Assembly (NCBI RefSeq): GCF_033118175.1
Contig: NC_083711.1
Coordinates: forward strand, 44,836,001 to 44,900,000
Source of the DNA: Dama dama
Taxonomy: Eukaryota > Chordata > Mammalia > Artiodactyla > Cervidae
Length of the DNA: 64,000 nt
Reading direction: 5' to 3'
In this document: positions 1 through 8,574 of the stretch, in pieces
Numbering within the stretch: the stretch's first letter is position 1
Layout of the letters: each line of letters begins with the position of its first letter
Notes under the pieces: model-generated
What the model was told of the DNA's origin: nothing
Database searches by the model: none
The model's input: the letters and a program-made list of their open reading frames with translations, nothing else
Made by a program: the position numbers and the translations under genes

Positions 1-52
1 CTACAGTCTGTGGGGTCACAGAGTTGGACACAATTGAGCAACTAACGACTAC
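1..52 (+). mobile_element. 3' tail of a ruminant SINE or BovB element, cut by window edge
   Basis: The first bases match the shared 3' end of Bov-tA SINEs and BovB (CTACAGTC, GGGGTCACAGAG, GGACACAA, GAGCAACTAAC). The element reads off the left edge, so SINE and BovB cannot be separated. It is in sense orientation. Confidence 0.8.
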
Positions 53-69
53 TATTTTTGCCTCCATGT

Positions 70-255
70 TTCTGTGGATGTCTTCTCTGTGTGTATCTGT
101 GTCTTCACAGGGCTTCCTGAAATGGACACCAGTCATTGGATTTAGGGGGTACTCTAATTCATTATGCTCTTATCTTGATTACATCTATTTCAGATGAAGT
201 CATTTTTACAGGTGCTAGACGAATGTGAAGTTTGTGGGGTCACTATTCAACCCAG
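70..255 (+). repeat. Degraded ancient mammalian interspersed repeat, family uncertain
   Basis: The words GGACACCAGTCATTGGATT, TTGATTACATCT and CACTATTCAACCCA occur in the order known from an old mammalian repeat. I recognise the pattern but cannot assign the family (MaLR LTR or L1 3' region) from memory. A RepeatMasker search would settle it. Confidence 0.4.
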
Positions 256-1370
256 GGCATGTCAGCATGTTAATTTTTTATAGTGCTATAAAAGGTATAC
301 TCATGATTTAAAGTAGAGCAATATGACAGTAAAATATGTGGGCTGATTCAATATGAAGTCAGTATTGTTTCTCAGTGTCTGTTTTTTTCTTCAAGGTCAA
401 CATCTGATGTTCTGAGTATATCATCAAGTATGTACACATCAAGAAGTAGCTGAAAAGCTAAGGAGAGTTATAGTTATATGCTGGCAAAAGAATTGCTCCT
501 TGTCTTCTGTCTGTTAATATTTCATTGTAAGCAGTAGTCCTGTTGTCCTAGAGAATCCCGTCTTTAGTAAAATTTAAAGATGTGCTGTTAAATTCCACAC
601 AGAGGATAATGGAAATAAAGGAATTTGGGAAATTTGCATACTTTTTCCAAGTTTAGGAAGCAATCCTAATCCACAGTTTAGCTATGGCCTTCAACAGCCT
701 TATGTAGATGATCTTGAAATGTTTCTGAAATGATGCAAACATGTAATCGTTTTCTGTTGGCGTTTTGTGGTCCTCTGGGTGTTTCCCTCTGTCAGGGTTT
801 GGTCTATCCTGTGCTGTGAGTCAGTGACAAAGTAAACTATTATCCGAGATGGTTCCCTTTGAAGAAGAGGTGAGCATTATTAATGATTACTTTGGGATAA
901 TAAATATAAGCAGGGTATTAAATCCTTCTAGCTATTTATTAATTTACTGATCTTCTTATTAGTAATTGGAATAATTGTGTTTCTCACATGCCTCAGCACA
1001 GGTAAACGTAATGATCAGACATAGCTTCTTTCACTCGCGGTTAATATTTCATAGTCACTGAGAGCTAAGGAGGGGGAGGATAATAATCCAGTGAGTTGAC
1101 TGCAAATTGGGTTTCTGTTTTGCATAATCCCATGGAGGGGAGAAACTACATATATAATTTAGAAGAAAATGTAAAAGGTATTATTTGTTTAAGTTAAAGC
1201 CTCTTATGTAACAAATTAAATATTATTCTTGTACACATGTTCCTTTAATCTGGGGTGTTTGGATTACTACAAATGATATTAAATGTTATTGAATATCTTC
1301 AGAATATTATTGAAAATATTCTGAAAGGAGACTTAAGTGTTCTTTACAAAAAAAAAAAAAAAGTTCCATT
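256..1370. other. Non-repetitive AT-rich stretch
   Basis: I see no recognisable repeat, RNA gene or credible coding segment here. A poly-A run precedes the BovB insertion at its right end. Confidence 0.5.
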
Positions 1371-1383
1371 AATCCTGATGATT

Positions 1384-2435
1384 ACCCTTCATGGCAAATA
1401 CATGGGGAAAAAATGAAAATAGTGACAGACTTTATTTTCTTAGGCTCCAAAATAAGTATAGATAGTAACTGCAGCCATGAAATTAAAAGATGCTTGCTCC
1501 TTGGAAGAAAAGCCATGACAAACCTAGACAGCATATTAAAAAGTGGAGACATCATTTGCCAACAAAGGTCCATATAGTCAATGAAGGAAAGTTACATGGC
1601 TCAAAATAGCCTGGAGTTAAAATTCCCCTCCGGGTCCTCCCCACCATTCTATACAAAACAAAGAACTGTCTCACTGAAGAAAAAAATGGACATTAAGTTT
1701 GATTACGCCCAGCTCCCAGCTGGTCCCAGGCTCTGACTGATCTCCAGAATTCCTTGCCCGAGCTGTTTAAGCGATAACTAGTCCGAACAACCTTGGAGAA
1801 GAACAAGCCCCCCTAAGACAGTAGATTCCCACATATATGCCTATATATACTTACTTTTTTCTTGGGTTAGTGCAGCAGCTCACTAATCTGACTGCTAAAC
1901 CTTCTCGCCTCATTAAAGGTAGGCTGTTCTTGTAAAGTGCCTGTCTTGTTCTTTTTCTGAACCTCACTGTCTCTAACTCCCTTACCCTACAGTCAAAGCT
2001 CTGGTTTTTCTAGTAGCCATGTATGGATGTGAAAGTTGGACCGTAAAGAAGGCTGAGTGCCAAAGAATTGAGGCTTTCAAACTGTGATGCTGGAGAAGAC
2101 TCTTGAGAGTCACTTGGACACCAGGGAGATCAAACCAGCCAATCCTAAAGTATATTAAACTGAATATTCATTGGAAGGACTGATGCTGAAGCTCCAGTAC
2201 TTTGGTCACCTGTTGGGAAGAGCCAACTCATTGGAAAAGACCTTGATGCTGGGAAAGATTGAGGGCAAGAGGAAAAGGAGGTGATAGAGGATGAGATGGC
2301 TGGATGGCATCACTGTCTCAATGGACATGAGTTTGTTCAAACCCTGTGAGATTGTGAAGACAGGGAAGCCTGGCATGCTACAGTCCATAGGGTTGCAAAG
2401 AGTCATGCATGACTGAGTGACTTAACAACAACAAC
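1384..2435 (+). mobile_element. 5'-truncated BovB LINE 3' end, split by a solo LTR
   Basis: About 640 bases of BovB 3' sequence run from the region downstream of the reverse-transcriptase core (ATGGCAAATA, GGCTCCAAAATA) to the terminal GAGTGACTTAACAACAACAA tail. The element is flanked by a 12-base target-site duplication, AATCCTGATGAT at 1371-1382 and AATCTTGATGAT at 2436-2447, with one mismatch. A 410-base LTR interrupts it at 1582-1991. The tail ends in CAA units rather than the TGAACTGA units of most other copies here, suggesting another subfamily. The residual coding sequence is broken by stops. Confidence 0.93.
1582..1991 (+). mobile_element. Solo LTR of an endogenous retrovirus inserted in BovB
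   Basis: This 410-base block begins TGAAGG and ends CCTACA, with the TG...CA ends expected of an LTR. It is bracketed by GTCAA at 1577-1581 and 1992-1996; removing the block and one copy restores continuous BovB. A TATA-like run lies at 1841-1850 and an ATTAAA polyadenylation-type signal at 1912-1917, so the LTR reads in the + direction. No internal retroviral sequence is present, which fits LTR-LTR recombination. The duplication is 5 bases (6 if the last A is shared), which does not decide the retroviral class. Confidence 0.85.
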
Positions 2436-2447
2436 AATCTTGATGAT

Positions 2448-3590
2448 AGCTTTTTTACAGGGAAAGTATAGAATTTTCTTTTTAAGATCCTCAATTCAAA
2501 GTAATTGCAAGTTAAGTTATATAAATACATCTATTGAGTCTCATAGATGCTATGTGAAAAGATATGTTTCAGGGGTATATTTTCAGTGTTCAGTTATAAG
2601 ACAAAGCAAAGAAAATCAAGATAGAGGAATAAAGAATAAGAAAGTGAATACAGTGTATATAAGAATATAGAAAATAGGGAAGGAAAGAGAAGGGGCTTCT
2701 GAGGTACAGAGATGTAATCTGTGTGTCTGTGATCACAAACATAGAAAGAAATGTTTGGTTTTGGAAGTTCTTTATTATCTGTAGAATTTGATGGTTTTAG
2801 AACTTTTACAAAGAGGATTTTTGCCACATGAATAGGCTCTGGTGTGTGCCAATGAGATTAAGCATCCTATTCATCTCTGTCAGTCATGGCCCTTCAAAGA
2901 CTGATTTCAAAGAATTACTGCTTATGAGCGGGAGGACATAAGGAAACATTTGAAAGAACAACTGATTAATGACATTATTACAGAGTTCTGTAACTATTAT
3001 GCAAAACCTACAGTGTTGTGTGAACAAAATGCAAAACTAGAATATCCATGGATTTCCATGTTCTGAGTCTTAGCCTGAAAAATGTGTTAATATATCAGGC
3101 CACAGATTGGTGATAAACTTGACTGCATGGCTAAATAGGAAATGGTGATCAGTATTGATTCTAACTACACATTTGGCTGGGAGTAGAAAAGAATTGTATC
3201 ATTTCCATTGTGACATTTTGTGTCTAGAGGGAGCATGTTATGAGAGGCTAGAACTCATGGAGAATGAAGCCTTCAGTAAGACAATACAGTTTTTATCAAT
3301 TCATGAGACTCCCATCAGCCTGGAGGTACTGAAGTACTCTGCCTGGGCTCCTTAGGTAAACCCAAAGTATATTCGTGGAACTTGGCAGCAGGCGTAAATA
3401 CTTGAGTATGCTAAATACTTGAGTATGAGGAAAGAGTGCCTATACTGGGAAAGGGAAAAAAAATTGGTGTGTGTGTGTATAGATTGATAGATAGTCAAGA
3501 TGGTTATATATAGGTAAATAAAAGCAGATATTTCAGAACTGCATGCATAACACAACCTTTTTTAACCTTAAAATAATACCTGCTAAAATT
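2448..3590. other. Stretch with no supported feature
   Basis: AT-rich sequence without recognisable repeats. A 66-codon frame at 3155-3355 has no splice or family support. Confidence 0.5.
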
Positions 3591-3601
3591 ATTGGCCATA
3601 T

Positions 3602-3812
3602 AAAGTGAAAGTGAAGTCGCTCATTCATGTCTGACTCTTTGTCACCCCATGGACTGTAGCCTGCCAGGCTCCTTTATCCATGGGATTTTCTAGGCAAGAG
3701 TACTGGAGTGGGTTGTCATTTCCTTCTCCAGAAGATCTTCCCGACACCGGGATCAAACCCAGGTCTCCTGCATTATAGGCAGACTCTTTCCCATCTGAGC
3801 CACCAAGGAAGC
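3602..3812 (-). mobile_element. Full-length Bov-tA SINE
   Basis: Read on the minus strand it has the tRNA-like head (ending here as GCCACCAAGGAAGC), a B-box-like segment and the Bov-A body ending in CACTTTCACTTT. The target-site duplication is ATTGGCCAT at 3591-3599 and ATTGGTCAT at 3817-3825. A compound microsatellite follows 20 bases downstream. Confidence 0.95.
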
Positions 3813-3845
3813 ACACATTGGTCATGCTTCCTTGACCAGTATGAC

Positions 3846-3900
<55 letters not shown>
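3846..3900. repeat. Compound microsatellite (AT)n(AC)n
   Basis: Eight AT units at 3846-3861 are followed by about 19 AC units at 3862-3900. It is an uninterrupted dinucleotide tract of the kind that is usually length-polymorphic. The Cys-Val and Thr-His frames across it are artefacts. Confidence 0.97.
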
Positions 3901-3905
<5 letters not shown>

Positions 3906-4225
3906 CTATACATAAATATGTATATATATGGATAATTTACATATAGTGATAGAATGAGTGACCTAAAATTTATTATACTGTGATAATTCAGTTACTTATT
4001 GAATTCAGGGTTGGTTTGAGAGGACTCTGGGAGAAAATGATTTTTTATTTTATTTTTTACTATATATCTTTTTATTTAAAAAGTAGAATTGTAGATGATG
4101 TTCGCATTCATTTTCCTGTCTTTTTAATAAGTAAGGAAAATGCTTAGACTTCTAAAAAGGGGCATAATTATTAAAATTTTGGTTGTCAAAACAGAATAAA
4201 AATAAAACTACATGATTTATAACTT
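3906..4225. other. Stretch with no supported feature
   Basis: AT-rich sequence between the microsatellite and the next SINE; nothing recognised. Confidence 0.5.
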
Positions 4226-4239
4226 AAACTTAGATTGAA

Positions 4240-4972
4240 AAGAAAGTGAAAGTAAGTCGCACAGTCGTGTCTGACTCTTTGTGATTCCATGGACTGCAGC
4301 CTGTCCCGTTCCTCTGTCCATGGAATTCTCCAGGCAAGAGTACTAGAATGGGTGCCATTTCCTTCTCCAAGGGGTCATCCTGACCTGGAGATCAAACCCA
4401 GGTCTCCCACATTGCAGGCAGATTCTTTACCAGCTGAACCACAGTTCAGTTCAGTTCAGTCACTCAGTCATGTCTGACTCTTTGAGACCCCATGAACCGC
4501 AGCACGCCAGGCCTCCCTGTCCATCACCAACTGCCGGAGTCCACCCAAACCCATGTCCATTGAGTCAGTGATGCCATCCAACCATCTCATCCTCTGTCAC
4601 CCCCTTCTCCTCCTACCCTCAATCTTTCCCAGCATCAGGGTCTTTTCGAATGAGTCAGCTCTCTTCTCATCAAGTGGCCAAAGTACTGGAGTTTCAGCTT
4701 CAACATCAGTCCTTCCAATGAACACCCAGGACTGATCTCCTTTAGGATAGACTGGTTGGATCTCCTTGCAGTCCAAGAGACTGTCAAGATTCTTCTGCAG
4801 CATCACAGTTCAAAAGCATCAATTCTTTGGCGCTCAGCTTTCTCTATAGTCCAACTCTCATATCCATGCATGACTACTCGAAAAACTATAGCCTTGACTA
4901 GATGGACCTTTGTTGACAAAGTAATGTCTCTGCTTTTTAATATGCTGTCTAGGTTAGTCATAAGGGAAGCCC
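4240..4972 (-). mobile_element. Bov-tA SINE split by a BovB insertion
   Basis: The body and most of the head lie at 4240-4441, stopping at GAACCAC. The missing head terminus AAGGGAAGC reappears at 4962-4970, after 520 bases of BovB. The target-site duplication of the whole SINE confirms the two halves are one element: AAACTTAGATTGAA at 4226-4239 and AAAGTTACATTGAA at 4973-4986, 12 of 14 matching. The SINE therefore predates the BovB copy. Confidence 0.9.
4442..4961 (-). mobile_element. 5'-truncated BovB 3' end nested in a SINE
   Basis: The plus strand starts with tandem TTCAGTTCAG, the reverse complement of the BovB 3' terminus, and continues through the 3' UTR and the coding 3' third to GTCATAA. 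It is 520 bases long, truncated at its 5' end, and sits between the two halves of the flanking Bov-tA. The junctions share two or three bases with the SINE, so the exact target duplication is ambiguous. The open frames on either strand are remnants or antisense shadows. Confidence 0.93.
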
Positions 4973-4986
4973 AAAGTTACATTGAA

Positions 4987-5619
4987 GGGACAAGAAGAGC
5001 TTTCCTGTGTTGCCAAGTTGATAATGCTGGTGTCTTGATCCTTAGGGGGAAAAAGGTAGAAGGGGATGTGCTACGTAATTATTCTTGCCAAGGAAAAAAA
5101 TGAGGATACAGGCTTCATTTTCTGGCTGCAAGTCTACAAGTATAATTATAATTTTCAAGAGTTTTGAAGTGACCACTGATCAATTTCCAACAAGTCATAG
5201 TGAATATTAGTGTTATAAAATATTTGAATATGCAGTTATATTTACTAATATTCATTTATGTGTCAGATTCTGCCAACCATGTCTTAAATATAGAGGGTAT
5301 ATAGTACCCTTTTTCTTTCGGTAAAAAGAAAAGTTGGAAATTGCCCTGGAAAGTACTTTTTAACTATTGTGCTTATAAGAAAAATACTAGGAATTAAAGA
5401 CACTGCATTTTACTATTAAGTGGGATGATTATGCCAGTGTCATAAAACTTATTACTAATTTAACATAGCAGAGTATTATGTTGAAAGAGAATAAAAAATG
5501 AGGAAAAGTCCTGAAAGGTCTAGGGTAGTGGATACCTCTTGGAATTCTTTAACATTATGTAGGAATCCTGCATTGGGTAGGATGGACACACTTGCTGTTA
5601 AATTGAGCAGATATTTATC
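4987..5619. other. Stretch with no supported feature
   Basis: No repeat family, exon signal or structured element recognised. Confidence 0.5.
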
Positions 5620-5636
5620 AGAAAGTTATTTTAAAA

Positions 5637-5689
5637 TTTTTGTTTATTTTTAATTGAAACACAGTTGATTTACAATGTTACACTCATCT
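5637..5689 (-). mobile_element. Minimal (about 53-base) L1 3' end insertion
   Basis: The sequence TAATTGAAACACAGTTGATT followed by TACAATGTTA is the reverse complement of the artiodactyl L1 3' terminus. It is bracketed by AGAAAGTTATTTTAAAA (5620-5636) and AGAAAGATATTTTTAAA (5690-5706), a 17-base duplication with two mismatches. This is a severely 5'-truncated L1. Confidence 0.7.
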
Positions 5690-5706
5690 AGAAAGATATT
5701 TTTAAA

Positions 5707-6230
5707 GCAGCGGCATTCAGTTTTGTCTAGTAGGAAAACAACAACCTCCCTAGTTAATTGAGACAGAGGAATTAAAACAAGCTTTTTACAAATGTGTTAG
5801 AAGGACCAGAGAGTAAAAGGGTGAAGTAAATGTATGAAAATACCAGTATCTGCAAGAAACTACCACTATCCCTGGGGCTGAAGGGGTAAACGTTAAATGA
5901 TTAGCCAGAGCCCCATGTTGGAGTGCTGCTATTGAAACTACTGACTGCTCATTTTTCAGCAAGCCAGGAGTCACACTCCTCCTAAATCTAAAGGGATCTT
6001 GTAGCCCAAGTGGACTACTTGTAGTGGACTGCTGAAACTGTTGGACTTATCTATGCCATGACTGGAATCCACAACTCAGCTATTGTTTCTGCATTGCCTA
6101 GAGCCAGAGCCAGTGAGGCTGTGTGGCTGAGACTGCTGAACCTCTCTTGCCTGAGCAGCCTCATTGATAGGACCTAACTGGAAGTTGGGCTGCAATAGAT
6201 TCTTAGAAATCACTACCATCGGTACTAATT
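5707..6230. other. Stretch with no supported feature
   Basis: Nothing recognised between the small L1 and the L2 relic. Confidence 0.45.
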
Positions 6231-6234
6231 CTAA

Positions 6235-6900
6235 TTCTGTTCATTAATTCAACAAGTGTATATTGAGTCTCTGTGTGTGCCAGGTACATTTTAAACACTG
6301 GAGACTCAGACATGGACATAACACAAAGCTTCTGTTTAACATGGTGCTTACATTTTAGCAGAGAGAGAAAGAAAATAATTAAATGCCTTACTGTAATGTA
6401 AAGTGGGCTTCCGTCATAGCTCCGTTGGTAAATCATCTGCCTGCAGTGCAGGAGACCTGGGTTCTATTCCTGGGTCGGGAAGATCCCCTGGAGAAGGAAA
6501 TGACAACCCACTCCAGTATTCTTGCCTGGAGAATCCCATGGAAGGAGGAGCCTGGCAGGCTACAGTCCATGGGATTGCAAGAGTCGGATTCGACTTAGCA
6601 ACTAAACCACCACCACCATAATGTAAAGTGATAATAAGCACTTAGAAGAAATAATGAGAGAAGAGTGACAGACTAATGGTGAAATGGTGCTGAATTTGGG
6701 CAAGATCTCATTGATAAAGTAATATTTGAGCAAACCTTAAAGGAAAAAAGGATGCATGAGCCACATGAGTTGCAGAGAGGAGTGTTCTTGGGAGAACCGT
6801 CATCTGGTGCAGAACCTCTCAAGCTTGAATGATTGACAGGTGTGAGGAAGAACGTGAAAGCCAGCATGGTCAGTGCAAAAGGAGGAAGGGTAAGAATTGT
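6235..6900 (-). repeat. L2 LINE relic, antisense, interrupted by a SINE
   Basis: The plus strand reads as the reverse complement of the L2 3' end: TTAATTCAACAAGTGTATATTGAG, then GTGTGCCAGGTAC, GTGCTTACATTTTAG and the GAGCAAACCTTAAAGGA region. It is strongly diverged, as expected for this ancient family. A Bov-tA with perfect target duplication interrupts it at 6406-6618. The right boundary is approximate. Confidence 0.65.
6406..6618 (+). mobile_element. Full-length Bov-tA SINE with perfect target duplication
   Basis: It starts GGGCTTCC and carries an A-box-like TAGCTCCGTTGG at 6417-6428 and a B-box-like GGTTCTATTCC at 6460-6470, the internal RNA polymerase III promoter elements of tRNA-derived SINEs. 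It ends in a short CCA-rich tail. TAATGTAAAGTG is perfectly duplicated at 6394-6405 and 6619-6630. The perfect duplication suggests a comparatively recent insertion into the old L2. Confidence 0.96.
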
Positions 6901-6953
6901 AGGATTTCATGACATAGAAGTGTCTCTCCTCTTTGCTTCTGCATTAATGCCAG

Positions 6954-7111
6954 TTAACTCCTTTGATTCAGATATTCTATGGAACCTTCTTTTAGAGATT
7001 GTTCAAAAGGTGCAGCAGAAATGTTCAGTTACTTGCCAGGATCCCAGCAGTGATAATACTTCTAAATTTGATGTACAGGATGCTGATATGCATGAGGCTT
7101 CTGCCAAATAA
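6954..7111 (+). other. Exon-like open segment with a possible splice acceptor (weak)
   Basis: A pyrimidine-rich tract ending in CAG at 6951-6953 precedes an open frame of about 52 codons ending in TAA at 7109-7111, overlapping an AATAAA-like signal. Codon content looks less biased than nearby AT-rich noise. I recognise no protein family in the translation, and no partner exon or donor is established. The longer frame starting at 6833 runs in from the L2 relic, so its ATG is not meaningful. It may be chance, a terminal exon or a pseudogene piece. Confidence 0.18.
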
Positions 7112-8440
7112 AATTAGCTCTTTTAGAAATGAAAATATTCTACTTGTTAAATTCACATTGTGAACAGATAATAACACTGACAAAAAGGCATTAAAACTAG
7201 TGTTCTTGTTTTAGCTTGCTGATAGCACTGTCTATATTGAAAAGCAAATACATACCACAAACCGTAATACCAACAACATTCTTTCCTAGTCTTAACATTT
7301 ATGTGAGTCTTGCCTAGGGAGTGGAAAAAGTACAAGTGACATGTGCTTGAAGATGTTAATTGCCTAGTTATTTAGCATTTCTAAGAGAACAGAGAAAAAT
7401 GGATTTAGAATTCAAAGTACATTAATATTTATGATATTGCAAATAGAGTTTCATTAAATCATAGATGTTTGATGGGGACTTGGGTCTATTAAAAACTTCA
7501 AGGTCTTCAGATCTTTCCTGTTCTGTGCATAATTTTATAGGAATATTTTGTTTTAAAATTCATCCAACATTATTTTACATATGATATAGAGTGTTCACCC
7601 TGTGTTTGACTTTTTTTTTAAATTGTAGCTTTTAATGTTCAGAATTATTAGTCTGAGCATGCAGTTACTCAATCCATGGCACTGGACTTAATCATCCAGA
7701 ATCCTGAATTCATCAAATTAAGGGTGAAAAACAGATTAACAATCATATGTAATATTATTATATCTTTCTGCAAAGAAAGTAAGCACAAAATTAGTTATTA
7801 ATGTTATCTAAGCCAAACTAGGTATTTTATAGTTCTGTGGCACTGATTTCTACAATGATAAATATTCTTGAAATGAAATCTCTCAATGTGTTTTGTTACT
7901 TGAAAAAAAAACAAAAAATTCATAGCATGTAGGAAAGAAGACTATTAGTTACGCTCATTAGGGTTTTCTTACTGTTATAGGAATCACCAAGAATGACAAT
8001 CTGTATAGATACTTTAAATCTGTCCAGATTATCCTAAGAAGAAAATTTGATTTTAATTTACTATATCGATGAGTCAGTCTTTTTAAATAGTAAATTTTTA
8101 GGCTACACAAGTAATGGATTTTAACATAGATTACCTACAAAACATAGAATCTCATGTTTTGATTTTTAAAATCTTACAAATTTATTCTAATCTATATACA
8201 AAGATTAGTATAGTTCACAACTTGAAATTATATTTTATATAGTTTGAATATGTAAGGCCTGATAAGTATAGATTATATTGAGAAATAACTGGGAAACCCA
8301 CTGAATTACCAAAATATTATTTTTCTTTCCTTTCTTTTCCTTTTTAAAATTAATGAATTATCCAGATTAATTTACCAGGAAATTGCTATGCATAGCTGCA
8401 AGAGACAGGTGGCAGGCAAGATAACTTCCATTTCCCCTAC
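7112..8440. other. Stretch with no supported feature
   Basis: Very AT-rich; no repeat or exon signal recognised until the pyrimidine tract near 8440. Confidence 0.5.
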
Positions 8441-8491
8441 TTTGTCTCTCTCTCTCTCCCTCTCTTTTTCTTTTTACTTTTATTTCTGCAG

Positions 8492-8568
8492 ATCCTGCAG
8501 TCTCAGATTTCCACTCTGTTCTGAGACCGACACTGTATGTGAAGTGGCTCAAGTGTCAGCCATCTTCG
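8492..8568 (+). other. Candidate internal exon (77 bases) with canonical splice sites
   Basis: A long polypyrimidine tract (8441-8482) leads to TTTCTGCAG, ending at 8491. A near-ideal donor GTAAGT follows at 8569-8574. The 77 bases between are less AT-rich than their surroundings and contain two CpGs. Two forward frames are open across the segment; one begins with the last two bases of a split codon and ends exactly at a codon boundary. I recognise no protein family, no neighbouring exons were found, and the tract is partly a TC simple repeat, so this could be coincidence or a non-coding transcript exon. Confidence 0.3.
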
Positions 8569-8574
8569 GTAAGT

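Noticed and set aside
3155..3365. 66-codon plus frame ending just before a GTAAAC donor-like word
   Set aside because: No convincing acceptor, weak donor and no family match.
3625..3935. Frames with Cys-Val or Thr-His runs on both strands
   Set aside because: They are translations of the dinucleotide microsatellite fused to SINE sequence.
6406..6618. tRNA-like sequence with A and B boxes
   Set aside because: The head belongs to a Bov-tA SINE with a Bov-A body and target duplication. It cannot form a proper tRNA cloverleaf gene on its own.
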